Below are positions 47,036-55,719 of a stretch of 64,000 bases of DNA, piece by piece. Each line of letters begins with the position of its first letter. Position 1 is the stretch's first letter. The DNA lies in contig NZ_CP048632.1 of assembly GCF_010669145.1 (NCBI RefSeq), positions 1,550,001 to 1,614,000 of the forward strand, in the 5' to 3' direction. This stretch comes from Rhizobium oryzihabitans. Lineage in GTDB: Bacteria > Pseudomonadota > Alphaproteobacteria > Rhizobiales > Rhizobiaceae. A program made the position numbers and the translations under genes. The notes under the pieces are model-generated. The model was given only the letters and a program-made list of their open reading frames with translations, was not told the DNA's origin and ran no database searches.

Positions 47036-47087
47036 TTCCCGGTGACAATCCGGAATGTCCCTTTTCATTTCAGCCAATCAAGGGGCA
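47036..47087 (+). promoter_or_regulatory. flaC mRNA leader with Shine-Dalgarno pairing element
   Basis: Hairpin TTCCCGG / CCGGAA (one bulged C, 7-nt loop, 47036-47055), then TGTCCCTT (47056-47063), complementary with one G-U to AAGGGGCA (47080-47087), the ribosome-binding site 7 bp before the start codon. Confidence 0.72.
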
Positions 47088-47094
47088 AATAATT

Positions 47095-48426
47095 ATGACC
47101 AGCATTTTGACAAACGTCGCGGCGATGTCCGCCCTGCAGACCCTTCGCGCCATTGGCAGCAGCATGGAAGAAACGCAGTCGCGTGTTTCCTCCGGCCTGC
47201 GCGTCAAGACGGCCTCCGACAACGCCGCCTATTGGTCCATCGCGACCACCATGCGCTCTGACAATGGTGCGCTTTCCGCCGTTCAGGACGCTCTCGGCCT
47301 TGGCGCTGCCAAGGTCGATACTGCCTATTCCGCCATGGAAACCACGGTCGATGTCGTCAAGGAAATCAGCAAGAAGCTGGTTGCGGCGCGTGAAGCAGGC
47401 GTCGACAAGGCGAAGATCCAGGAAGAAATCACCCAGCTTCAGGATCAGCTGAAGAGTATCGGCGAATCAGCCTCCTTTTCCGGTGAAAACTGGCTTAAAG
47501 GCAAAATCAGCGATGCCGCAGGTAACCTGACGCCGATCACCAAACAGGTCGTCGGTTCCTTTATCCGCGATGGTGCGGGCAATGTGGCAGTCAAGACAAT
47601 CGATGTTCAGGTCGACAACAAGACCGCGCTTTTCGACACCACGACCGGTACGACAAAGAACGGCATTCTCGACAGTGCCGCTTATTACTCCGACACGGGC
47701 GTTCTGAGACAGTTCGCAATCACCACAACAACTGCTGGTGTATCCACAACCACATTGCTGACTGCAAAAGTATTCACAGAGGCTCAGTTCCTCGCCTTCC
47801 CATCAGCTACGACAACCACGGTTTCGGCTGCGGATGCGGCAACCGGTCTTGTGACCGTCGCCGATGCGACAGCGGCACAAAATAACGGCACCTACTTCAA
47901 GATCGGTGAAAACGCCGCCGGCGAAGCCTTGTATGTTAAGGCGAATAATGCTGCGCCCGCTACCGGCACCACCGTAACAGCAATCGGAGTGGGCGGTTCG
48001 TCGAACAATAATATCTACCTCGAAACCGCTGCTGCCGATTCGCAGATGGCCCAGAAGCTCAATTATTCGCTGATCGACCTCGATATCACCAAACATCTCA
48101 GCGGCTTGACGGATGCCAACGGTCAGCCACTGACCGACAATGACGGTCTCGACAACATGATCCAGTTCGTCAATACGCAACTGGAATCGGTCATCAGCGC
48201 CAGCGCCGATTTCGGCTCCATCAAGATGCGTCTCGACCTGCAGGAAGATTTCGTTTCGAAGCTGACTGACTCCATCGACAAGGGCATTGGTCGCCTCGTT
48301 GATGCGGACATGAACGAAGAATCCACCAGACTCAAGGCTCTCCAGACACAGCAGCAGCTGGCAATCCAGTCGCTCTCCATCGCCAATACCAGCTCCGAAA
48401 ATATCCTGTCGCTATTCCGTCAGTAA
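47095..48426 (+). CDS. flaC: Flagellin FlaC
   Basis: Filament subunit of 443 residues. The conserved ends are present (MTSILTNVAAMSALQTLRAI, NAAYWSIATTMRSDNGALSA; end TSSENILSLFRQ). The middle (about 150-345) is longer, Thr/Ala-rich and unlike FlaA and FlaB, so it lies outside the conversion tract. Last gene of the tandem, with its own terminator. Confidence 0.97.
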   Translation: MTSILTNVAAMSALQTLRAIGSSMEETQSRVSSGLRVKTASDNAAYWSIATTMRSDNGALSAVQDALGLGAAKVDTAYSAMETTVDVVKEISKKLVAAREAGVDKAKIQEEITQLQDQLKSIGESASFSGENWLKGKISDAAGNLTPITKQVVGSFIRDGAGNVAVKTIDVQVDNKTALFDTTTGTTKNGILDSAAYYSDTGVLRQFAITTTTAGVSTTTLLTAKVFTEAQFLAFPSATTTTVSAADAATGLVTVADATAAQNNGTYFKIGENAAGEALYVKANNAAPATGTTVTAIGVGGSSNNNIYLETAAADSQMAQKLNYSLIDLDITKHLSGLTDANGQPLTDNDGLDNMIQFVNTQLESVISASADFGSIKMRLDLQEDFVSKLTDSIDKGIGRLVDADMNEESTRLKALQTQQQLAIQSLSIANTSSENILSLFRQ

Positions 48427-48490
48427 GCGGCGCCCGTTGGCTACGGGCGGTTTCGTCCCGCTCTGGCAGCAACAGAATATTCGGATACGG

Positions 48491-48521
48491 AAACCGCGCT
48501 TCGCAAGAGGCGCGGTTTTCC
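48491..48521 (+). terminator. Rho-independent terminator after flaC
   Basis: Stem AAACCGCGC / GCGCGGTTT with a 10-nt loop followed by TCCC; located 65 bp beyond flaC. Confidence 0.8.
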
Positions 48522-48630
48522 CGTTTGCCGAGACCTCTCGGAGCGCCCAAGAGAGCAAGAAAAGATTGCGTACAGGCTGAGGCGTGCGCCTTGTGTACCG
48601 GCATAAATTTTTGATTTTACTGGGATAAAA

Positions 48631-48705
48631 TGGTGCTGCTAGAGAGATTTGAACTCTCGGCCTCTCCCTTACCAAGGGAGTGCTCTACCCCTGAGCTATA
48701 GCAGC
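48631..48705 (-). tRNA. tRNA-Thr (anticodon GGT)
   Basis: 75 nt including an encoded CCA. The acceptor stem GCTGCTA pairs with TAGCAGC; the anticodon arm is CTCCC-TTGGTAA-GGGAG with anticodon GGT; the T arm is GAGAG-TTCAAAT-CTCTC. It lies downstream of, and convergent with, flaC. Confidence 0.95.
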
Positions 48706-48763
48706 ATCCGGTGCCGAAGCGTTTGCTTCAGCATCAAGCGTGGCGGCCTATTGCCATAGGTTT

Positions 48764-48792
48764 TTGACGAGCGCAAGTCGCAAAACGATATT
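48764..48792 (+). promoter_or_regulatory. Candidate sigma-70 promoter
   Basis: TTGACG, 17 bp, GATATT, about 65 bp upstream of the small gene at 48860. The match and spacing are good, but there is no independent support. Confidence 0.45.
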
Positions 48793-48859
48793 CTTGATCA
48801 AGCGGGGCAAAAAAGCGTGCCCCTGTTGAAAAAGGTATTTTTCGGATATTGCTGAATTT

Positions 48860-49126
48860 ATGAACGAACATCATGACAAACAGGCAAAGGCAGCGGTTTC
48901 CGCGGATGCTTCCGCAGAGCCATCCGCCTTTGCGGCAAACGGCAACGCGCAAGCTGGTCCCGGCGAGAAGGCGCGCCAGCGCGAGGCGGAGCGCAAGGCG
49001 CGGGCGGCAAAGAAGCTGCGTGAAAACCTTCAGAAGCGCAAACAGCAGGTTCGTGCGCGCCGCGCCGGCGATGCGGATGAAACGATTGGCCTGCCTGCCG
49101 CAAAAACGGACGAATCATCCTCATAG
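48860..49126 (+). CDS. Small charged protein of unknown function, upstream of murA
   Basis: An 88-residue protein with an Ala-rich start and a strongly basic helical centre (KARQREAERKARAAKKLREN, QKRKQQVRARRAG) and a polar tail. No membrane segment. The ribosome-binding site is weak, but codon use and position before murA agree with a real gene. No function can be assigned; nucleic-acid binding is possible from charge alone. Confidence 0.65.
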   Translation: MNEHHDKQAKAAVSADASAEPSAFAANGNAQAGPGEKARQREAERKARAAKKLRENLQKRKQQVRARRAGDADETIGLPAAKTDESSS

Positions 49127-49228
49127 AGAATTCACGAGCATAAAATTGAAACGCCGCGGAAACTCGTCTAAGGACGCGCCTTTCCGCAAGGCAGATAAAG
49201 AAAGGCGGGCGCAGGCCCGTAGGGACGC

Positions 49229-50521
49229 ATGGATCGCATCAGAATTACGGGTGGCAACAAGCTCAACGGCATCATTCCCATCTCCGGCGCGAAAAACGCC
49301 GCCTTGCCGTTGATGATCGCATCGCTTCTGACCAGCGATACGCTGACGCTTGAAAACGTGCCGCATCTGGCTGATGTGGAGCAGCTCATCCGTATTCTCG
49401 GCAATCACGGCGTCGATATCTCCGTCAATGGCCGCCGCGAAAGCCAGGGCGAGGCCTATTCCCGCACCGTGCACTTCACGTGCCGCACCATTGTCGACAC
49501 CACCGCCCCTTACGAGCTGGTTTCCAAGATGCGCGCCAGCTTCTGGGTCATCGGCCCGCTTCTGGCCCGTGAGGGCCGCGCCCGCGTTTCCCTGCCTGGC
49601 GGCTGCGCCATCGGCACGCGCCCGGTCGACCTGTTCATCGAGGGTCTTGAGGCGCTGGGTGCGACGATGGAGATCGACGGCGGCTACATCAACGCCACGG
49701 CTCCTAAGGGCGGCCTGATCGGCGCTGTCTACACATTCCCGAAAGTCTCCGTCGGCGCGACGCATGTGATGCTGATGGCCGCAAGCCTTGCCAGAGGCAC
49801 CACCGTCATCCATAACGCCGCCCGCGAACCTGAAGTGGTCGATCTGGCGCAGTGCCTGACTGCCATGGGCGCGAAGATCGAGGGTGCCGGCACCTCCACC
49901 ATCACCATTGAAGGCGTCACCTCGCTCTCCGGCGCACGCCACCGGGTTCTGCCTGACCGTATCGAGACCGGCACCTATGCCATGGCCGTTGCCATGGCCG
50001 GTGGCGACGTGGTGCTGGAAGGCACGCGCGCCTCGCTGCTCGACAATGCGCTCGACACGCTGCGGCTTGCGGGTGTTGGCATCAGCGACACGGAAACCGG
50101 CCTGCGCGTCGTGCGCAACGGCAACGGCATTCAGCCGGTCGATATCGTCACCGAACCTTTCCCCGGCTTCCCAACCGATCTGCAGGCGCAGTTCATGGCG
50201 CTGATGACCCGGTCGCAGGGTGTCTCGCATATCACCGAGACCATCTTCGAAAACCGCTTCATGCATGTGCAGGAACTGGCCCGTCTCGGCGCGAAAATTT
50301 CGCTCTCCGGACAGATGGCCCGCATCGAGGGTGTTTCCCGCCTGAAGGGTGCGCCCGTCATGGCGACGGATCTGCGCGCCTCGGTGTCGCTGGTGATTGC
50401 TGGTCTGGTGGCGGAAGGCGAGACCATGGTGTCGCGCGTCTACCACCTCGATCGCGGCTTCGAACGTCTTGAAGAAAAGCTCACCCGCTGCGGTGCGCTG
50501 GTTGAACGCGTCAGCGATTGA
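49229..50521 (+). CDS. murA: UDP-N-acetylglucosamine 1-carboxyvinyltransferase
   Basis: First committed enzyme of peptidoglycan synthesis; it transfers enolpyruvate from PEP to UDP-GlcNAc. The 430 residues include the N-terminal [20 protein letters not shown], the catalytic Cys126 in [11 protein letters not shown] (the fosfomycin target) and the C-terminal [19 protein letters not shown]. Full length. Followed by the DUF2948-like gene. Confidence 0.97.
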   Translation: MDRIRITGGNKLNGIIPISGAKNAALPLMIASLLTSDTLTLENVPHLADVEQLIRILGNHGVDISVNGRRESQGEAYSRTVHFTCRTIVDTTAPYELVSKMRASFWVIGPLLAREGRARVSLPGGCAIGTRPVDLFIEGLEALGATMEIDGGYINATAPKGGLIGAVYTFPKVSVGATHVMLMAASLARGTTVIHNAAREPEVVDLAQCLTAMGAKIEGAGTSTITIEGVTSLSGARHRVLPDRIETGTYAMAVAMAGGDVVLEGTRASLLDNALDTLRLAGVGISDTETGLRVVRNGNGIQPVDIVTEPFPGFPTDLQAQFMALMTRSQGVSHITETIFENRFMHVQELARLGAKISLSGQMARIEGVSRLKGAPVMATDLRASVSLVIAGLVAEGETMVSRVYHLDRGFERLEEKLTRCGALVERVSD

Positions 50522-50635
50522 TCCTTTCATCGCCGCTCATCCGTTTCTACCCGTTGCAGAGCGGCCCGCGACTGCCTATTTCAATAGCAAGAAATAGACA
50601 TTGCGGGCCGTGGCCCGCGGAAAAGGAAAGAAACG

Positions 50636-51076
50636 ATGAGCGGCCTGAAATTGCTCGCGCTGGATAATGAAGATCTCTCCGTCATTTCAACGCATATGCA
50701 GGACAGCGTCTTCAAGCTGAAGGATGTCTCCTTCGAGCCGAAGCACGGCCAATTTTCGCTGTCCGCCAACCGCTTCGTCTGGGAAAGCACCGAGAAAAAG
50801 AACCTGCCGCCGGAGCGCTGCCGCAGCGTGGTTTTCCTGAAGCGGGTCTCCGCCGTTCGCTCGCATGGCATCAACCGCGACGACAAGGAACAGGTGCTTT
50901 CGCTTCTCGCCATCCGCTTCGTGCAGAATGGCGAAGGGCCGGATGGCGCTGTCGAACTGACGCTTTCGGGCGGCGGCGCAATCGCGCTCGACGTGGAATG
51001 CATCGAGGCCCAGCTGACCGATGTGAGCGGTGCCTGGGAAACGGCCGCCAAACCGCATCATCCCGATAGCGAATAA
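50636..51076 (+). CDS. DUF2948-like protein
   Basis: Soluble protein of 146 residues of a family typically found between murA and hisD in alphaproteobacteria (LKLLALDNEDLSVISTHMQD, SVFKLKDVSFEPKHGQFSLS, ALDVECIEAQLTDVSGAW). GGAAAG precedes the start. Function is unknown. Confidence 0.85.
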   Translation: MSGLKLLALDNEDLSVISTHMQDSVFKLKDVSFEPKHGQFSLSANRFVWESTEKKNLPPERCRSVVFLKRVSAVRSHGINRDDKEQVLSLLAIRFVQNGEGPDGAVELTLSGGGAIALDVECIEAQLTDVSGAWETAAKPHHPDSE

Positions 51077-51210
51077 GCGCTCCACGCCACTGCAACGGTT
51101 GCCTTTCGTAACCGTTTCGATCTATGCCACATACCAGAGCCGCAATATTGCTGCGGTAAGTTCGTGCACCTCGCGGGGATTACCCGCGGGGACAATGAAA
51201 GGGTAATGGC

Positions 51211-52509
51211 GTGGCAATCTGGCTGGAGCGGGCATCGGCTGATTTCGAACAGAAATTCGCTGCCTTCCTGACAACCAAGAGAGAAGTTTCCGAAGACGTC
51301 AACGCGACCGTTCGCGACATCATCAACGATGTCCGCCACCGCGGCGATGCGGCCCTTGCCCATTATTCCCTGAAATTCGACGGCATCGATTTTTCCAAGG
51401 TCTCGATGCGGGTAACAGTGGATGAGATCGATGCGGCCTTTGCCGCCGTCGACAAGAGTGTGATCGAGGCCCTCGAACTCGCAGCCCGGCGTATCGAAAA
51501 ACACCATGCACGGCAGATGCCGAAGGACGACATCTACGAGGACGATATCGGCGTGGGCCTCGGCTCGCGCTGGACCGCCATTGAAGCCGTTGGCCTTTAT
51601 GTGCCGGGCGGCACCGCCAGCTATCCAAGCTCGGTGCTGATGAATGCCGTACCGGCCAAGGTTGCCGGTGTGGAACGCATCGTCATGGTCGTGCCGGCCA
51701 ATGGCGGCGCGGTCAATCCGGCGGTGCTGGCTGCGGCGCGTATTGCGGGCGTAGAGGAAATCTATCGCATCGGCGGGGCGCAGGCTGTCGCAGCTCTTGC
51801 CTATGGCACGGAAAGCATCGCGCCGGTCGCGAAGATCGTCGGTCCAGGTAACGCCTATGTGGCGGCCGCCAAGCGCCAGGTCTTCGGTACTGTGGGTATC
51901 GACATGATCGCCGGCCCCTCCGAAGTGCTCGTCATTGCCGACAGTGACAATGATCCGGACTGGCTGGCAGCTGATCTTCTCGCCCAGGCGGAGCACGATC
52001 GCGGCGCGCAATCCATCCTGATCACCGACAATGCCGAACTCGGCAAGGCGGTTGAGGCTGCTGTCGAGCTGCAGCTGAAGCGTCTGTCACGTTCCGAGAC
52101 GGCGGCGGCAAGCTGGGCCGATTTCGGCGCGATCATTCTGGTCGACAAGCTCACCGATGCCATTCCGCTGGCCAACCGCATCGCCGCCGAGCACCTGGAA
52201 CTTGCCGTCGACGATCCGGATGCGCTGATGACCCACATCCGCAATGCGGGCGCGATCTTCGTCGGACGCCATACGCCTGAGGTTATCGGCGACTATGTCG
52301 GCGGCTCCAACCACGTTCTGCCGACGGCACGCTCGGCACGCTTCTCCTCCGGCCTTTCGGTGCTGGATTTCGTCAAGCGCACCTCGATCCTGCGCCTCGG
52401 TCCGGAGCAGCTGCGGCAGCTTGCGCCGGCAGCGATCACCCTTGCGCGCTCGGAAGGGCTGGACGCGCATGCGCGGTCCGTCTCCATTCGCCTCAACCCG
52501 GAAAGTTAA
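51211..52509 (+). CDS. hisD: Histidinol dehydrogenase
   Basis: Zinc enzyme of 432 residues that makes the last two oxidations of histidine synthesis. Signatures include the IGVGLGSRWTAIEAVGLYVP and GGTASYPSSVLMNAVPAKVA regions, IYRIGGAQAVAALAYGTESI, GPGNAYVAAAKRQVFG and GPSEVLVIADSDNDPDWLAA. The start is GTG 51211. The leader (51085-51210) holds two short hairpins (CCGCA/TGCGG and CGCGGG/CCCGCG) but no His-rich leader peptide. Confidence 0.97.
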   Translation: MAIWLERASADFEQKFAAFLTTKREVSEDVNATVRDIINDVRHRGDAALAHYSLKFDGIDFSKVSMRVTVDEIDAAFAAVDKSVIEALELAARRIEKHHARQMPKDDIYEDDIGVGLGSRWTAIEAVGLYVPGGTASYPSSVLMNAVPAKVAGVERIVMVVPANGGAVNPAVLAAARIAGVEEIYRIGGAQAVAALAYGTESIAPVAKIVGPGNAYVAAAKRQVFGTVGIDMIAGPSEVLVIADSDNDPDWLAADLLAQAEHDRGAQSILITDNAELGKAVEAAVELQLKRLSRSETAAASWADFGAIILVDKLTDAIPLANRIAAEHLELAVDDPDALMTHIRNAGAIFVGRHTPEVIGDYVGGSNHVLPTARSARFSSGLSVLDFVKRTSILRLGPEQLRQLAPAAITLARSEGLDAHARSVSIRLNPES

Positions 52510-52512
52510 GAG

Positions 52513-52986
52513 ATGGCTTCAGGCGATTTCCGGCTCTGCGATGTGGTTCTGGACGATAGCATCGGCCGGTCCACGCCCGACGTGGAGCATGAACGCGCCG
52601 TCGCCATCTTCGATCTGATCGAGGAAAACACGTTCGAACCGTTCGGCCATGAAGGCGGTCCATACCGGCTGCATATCTCGCTGGTCGACGCCAAGCTGGT
52701 TTTCTCGATCAAAACCGAAGACGAAAAGGATGTCTCGACCCATATCCTGTCGCTGACGCCGTTCCGCCGCATCATCAAGGATTATTTCCTGATCTGCGAA
52801 AGCTACTACGAGGCGATACGCTCCTCCACGCCCAGCCAGATCGAGGCGATCGACATGGGCCGGCGGGGTATTCACAATGACGGGTCGCAGACACTGATGG
52901 ACCGGCTTTCCGGCAAGATCAAAGTGGACTTCGACACGGCGCGCCGCCTCTTCACCCTTGTCTGCGTGCTTTATTGGCGGGGTTAG
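52513..52986 (+). CDS. UPF0262-like protein
   Basis: A 157-residue soluble protein of an alphaproteobacterial family that follows hisD ([58 protein letters not shown]). It starts 3 bp after hisD and is followed 2 bp later by the phosphatase, so the three are one operon. Function is unknown. Confidence 0.88.
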   Translation: MASGDFRLCDVVLDDSIGRSTPDVEHERAVAIFDLIEENTFEPFGHEGGPYRLHISLVDAKLVFSIKTEDEKDVSTHILSLTPFRRIIKDYFLICESYYEAIRSSTPSQIEAIDMGRRGIHNDGSQTLMDRLSGKIKVDFDTARRLFTLVCVLYWRG

Positions 52987-52988
52987 AG

Positions 52989-53477
52989 ATGAGCGATCCT
53001 GCCGCAGCGCCAAATGAGGGACGAGCGCCCAAATCGGTTCTCTTCATGTGCGGCATGAACTCCATCCGCTCTCCCATGGCCGAGGTCATCGCCAAACGGC
53101 TGGTGGCGCCCGGCATCTATATACAGTCGGCCGGTGTGAGGGCGGGAGAGCGCGATCCCTTCGTGGATGCGGTGCTGGAAGAACAGGGTTTCTCGCTCGG
53201 CAAGCACAAGCCGCGCACTCTGGACGAGATCGAGGATGATTTTTTCGATCTGATCATTACATTAACACCCGAAGCCCATCACGCAGCCTTGGAACTGACC
53301 CGCTCGAATTCGCTCGATGTGGTCTATTGGCCGACCATGGACCCGACGGTGATCACCGGTACGCGCGAGCAGATTCTCGACGCCTATCGCGAGGTGCGGG
53401 ACCATCTGGCAAAGCTGATCTCGGAACGACTGCCGAGGCGGCAGCAACCGGTGGCGGATACGCTTTCAAAAGACTGA
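52989..53477 (+). CDS. Low-molecular-weight tyrosine phosphatase-like protein
   Basis: A 162-residue protein with the C(X)5R P-loop at Cys21-Arg27 (CGMNSIRSP) and a downstream Asp in YWPTMDPT as possible general acid. The loop differs from the classical CxGNxCRSP (Met-Asn-Ser-Ile), so the substrate may differ. ATG 52989 is taken, 2 bp after the previous stop; an earlier TTG would overlap that gene. Confidence 0.85.
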   Translation: MSDPAAAPNEGRAPKSVLFMCGMNSIRSPMAEVIAKRLVAPGIYIQSAGVRAGERDPFVDAVLEEQGFSLGKHKPRTLDEIEDDFFDLIITLTPEAHHAALELTRSNSLDVVYWPTMDPTVITGTREQILDAYREVRDHLAKLISERLPRRQQPVADTLSKD

Positions 53478-53574
53478 AAACCGCCTTGGCCTGTTAAAAT
53501 CAATCGCGATTTTCAAGCCGATGCTTTAGAGGTTCACAAATGTGCCGGGATTGTGTAGTTTCCGCGCAATTTTC

Positions 53575-53593
53575 CCGGACTCGATATGTCCGG
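53575..53593 (+). other. Hairpin in the infA leader
   Basis: Perfect stem CCGGAC / GTCCGG with a 7-nt loop, 27 bp upstream of infA. It may affect mRNA stability or translation. Confidence 0.4.
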
Positions 53594-53620
53594 CACTATC
53601 AACAGGAAGAAAACCCTTAC

Positions 53621-53839
53621 ATGACAAAAGAAGAAGTCCTTGAATTCCCGGGCATCGTAACCGAATTGCTGCCGAACGCAACATTCCGCGTGAAGCTTGA
53701 GAATGAGCACGAAATCATCGCCCACACCGCTGGCCGCATGCGCAAGAACCGTATCCGCGTTCTGGCGGGCGACAAGGTGCTGGTCGAAATGACGCCTTAC
53801 GACCTGAGCAAGGGCCGCATCACCTACCGCTTCAAGTAA
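53621..53839 (+). CDS. infA: Translation initiation factor IF-1
   Basis: Ribosomal A-site binding factor of 72 residues, an OB fold, nearly invariant in sequence ([40 protein letters not shown]). AGGAAGA precedes the start. Full length. Confidence 0.98.
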   Translation: MTKEEVLEFPGIVTELLPNATFRVKLENEHEIIAHTAGRMRKNRIRVLAGDKVLVEMTPYDLSKGRITYRFK

Positions 53840-53871
53840 TCCGTTTCAGCATCGGACGCCCGGGCAGCGCA

Positions 53872-54495
53872 ATGACAATATCAAAACAAAAGCTCGTTCT
53901 GGCATCCGGCTCGCCGCGGCGGCTGGAACTGCTGCATCAGATCGGCATCGAGCCGGCACGTCTGATGCCGATGGACATCGATGAGACGCCCGCGAAGCTT
54001 GAGCATCCGCGCACGCTGTGTCGTCGCCTGTCGCAGCAGAAGGCCGAGGCGGCCCATGCGGCGCTGAAAAGCGAGCAGGCCTGGAAAGACGCTTACGTTC
54101 TCGGTTCCGACACGGTTGTAGCCGTGGGTCGCCGCATTGTGGGCAAGGCGGAATATACCGAGGAAGCCTCGGCGGCGCTGCATCTTCTCTCCGGGCGCAG
54201 CCATTGGGTCTATACCGGCATTTGCCTTGTGACACCCGGCGGCAAAATCCGTCAGAAGGTTGTGGAAACCAAGGTGCGCTTCAAACGCCTCTCCACGCGT
54301 GAGATCGAAGCCTATATCGCCTCCGGGCAATGGCGCGGCAAAGCGGGTGCCTATGGCATCCAGGGTATTGCCGGTTCGTTCGTTCAGAAACTGACCGGTT
54401 CCTATACCAATGTCGTCGGCCTGCCGCTCTACGAGACCATATCGCTTCTTTCCGGTGAAGGATTTGAGGTGACGTCGGGCTGGCTCGAAGGATAG
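53872..54495 (+). CDS. maf: Maf family nucleotide pyrophosphatase
   Basis: House-cleaning nucleoside triphosphate pyrophosphatase of 207 residues. It has the N-terminal [38 protein letters not shown] and [20 protein letters not shown] motifs of Maf/Ham1-like enzymes. It lies between infA and yacG and overlaps neither. Confidence 0.94.
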   Translation: MTISKQKLVLASGSPRRLELLHQIGIEPARLMPMDIDETPAKLEHPRTLCRRLSQQKAEAAHAALKSEQAWKDAYVLGSDTVVAVGRRIVGKAEYTEEASAALHLLSGRSHWVYTGICLVTPGGKIRQKVVETKVRFKRLSTREIEAYIASGQWRGKAGAYGIQGIAGSFVQKLTGSYTNVVGLPLYETISLLSGEGFEVTSGWLEG

Positions 54496-54498
54496 ACC

Positions 54499-54726
54499 AT
54501 GGCAAAACCATCCCAGGAAAGCGTGGGAAATGTCACGCCGCTTCGGAAATCACAGCCATGCCCGGAATGCGGGCGACCCTCGACCCGGGACGATTATCCA
54601 TTCTGTTCCGATCGCTGCCGTTCGCTCGATCTCTCCCGCTGGCTGAACGGCTCCTATGCCATTCCCGTCGCGGATGATGAGAGCAGCGCCGGTGGACAGG
54701 ATACCGGCAAGAATACGTCCGAATAA
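54499..54726 (+). CDS. yacG: DNA gyrase inhibitor YacG
   Basis: Zinc protein of 75 residues with cysteines C21, C24, C36 and C40 (CPECGRPSTRDDYPFCSDRC) and the LDLSRWLNGSYAIP helix typical of YacG, which binds GyrB in E. coli. Starts 3 bp after maf. Confidence 0.94.
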   Translation: MAKPSQESVGNVTPLRKSQPCPECGRPSTRDDYPFCSDRCRSLDLSRWLNGSYAIPVADDESSAGGQDTGKNTSE

Positions 54727-54735
54727 CATCACGCG

Positions 54736-54754
54736 CCGCCGGAAGTTCCGGCGG
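54736..54754 (+). terminator. Hairpin after yacG
   Basis: Perfect stem CCGCCGG / CCGGCGG with a 5-nt loop, 9 bp beyond yacG. There is no immediate T-run, so termination is likely but weak. Confidence 0.5.
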
Positions 54755-54874
54755 TGAATTGCATATTATTTTCAGGGCTTTCGCCCGCAATATATTCACA
54801 GGGCCACTCATAGCCCGAAAAGCCATATTGAAACCCGGCTGGCGTCCTCCCCCGGCAGCCATTAAGGTTCCCCG

Positions 54875-55690
54875 ATGGACGCGAGCTTGCAAAAAAGAGT
54901 GAGCCATGGCGCGCTGCTGTTTGCGGTGCTGGCCGTCTGTCTCGCCATATCGGCGACGGTGCTGCTTGCCAATGACAAAAAGCACCTCAAAAACCTGCTG
55001 ACCTATCTCAACCTTGTTCCTGCCACTCGTGCCGTCGAGCAGCCTGCCCGAATGAAGCCCGTCAAGCGGCAAAAACTCCCTGCGCCGAAGCTCGATCTAC
55101 CACCCCATTTGCTGAAATTCGAGCAAGCCGGCGGCAGGGCATCCTTTGCACGCGACTTCGTTCTTTCCGGCAAAGACCTCTGCAACCGCTTTATCGCGCA
55201 GGGTTTTTCCACCCCGCAAGGCTGGCACGTCAGCACGGTGAACACCCGCAATTTCGAATGCATGGCCGAACTCGTGATGGAGAATGCGGCAGGGTCTGCC
55301 GAACGGGCATCGCTTTTCCTTGACATCAGAGGTGGGGCCTCCGGCGAGGTTCGCTCCATCAGGATGAAGGCCGTTGCGCCTGAGACACCGGACGGCAGCG
55401 CTATTCTGACAAAGCTTGAAGAGGCGCTGGCCCTGATCATCAGGCAAACCCGCTGGGCCGACCTAGCCAGCATCCTTGAACCCGCACGCAGCAGGCAGCC
55501 TTATCAGGCACAGCACTTTGGTATTTCGGTCTCCATAAAGCCGGAACCGGTTGCGCCGCATCGCCTGAACATCATTTTGCTGGCAACAGAACAATCCCCG
55601 GGGCTGAAGCTGACACGCAGCTTTTTCGACACGGAGAAATGGCTTCCCGCCGCAACCGTTTCGGATAAACCGACACTCTATCGGCCGTAG
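54875..55690 (+). CDS. Membrane-anchored protein of unknown function
   Basis: A 271-residue protein with one N-terminal membrane segment (GALLFAVLAVCLAISATVLL), a Pro/Lys-rich linker and a C-terminal domain of about 180 residues (DLCNRFIAQGFSTPQGW, then RASLFLDIRGGASGEVRSIR). Probably periplasmic. I do not recognise a characterised family. It converges with galE. Confidence 0.75.
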   Translation: MDASLQKRVSHGALLFAVLAVCLAISATVLLANDKKHLKNLLTYLNLVPATRAVEQPARMKPVKRQKLPAPKLDLPPHLLKFEQAGGRASFARDFVLSGKDLCNRFIAQGFSTPQGWHVSTVNTRNFECMAELVMENAAGSAERASLFLDIRGGASGEVRSIRMKAVAPETPDGSAILTKLEEALALIIRQTRWADLASILEPARSRQPYQAQHFGISVSIKPEPVAPHRLNIILLATEQSPGLKLTRSFFDTEKWLPAATVSDKPTLYRP

Positions 55691-55719
55691 GATAACCACA
55701 GCTGTCAGTGCAAGATGGC

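Noticed and set aside
49121..50530. Long open frame on the minus strand across murA.
   Set aside because: MurA on the plus strand is unmistakable; the antisense product is rich in His, Arg and Gly and resembles no family.
51085..51210. Histidine attenuator before hisD.
   Set aside because: Two small hairpins are present but there is no leader peptide with histidine codons and no terminator.
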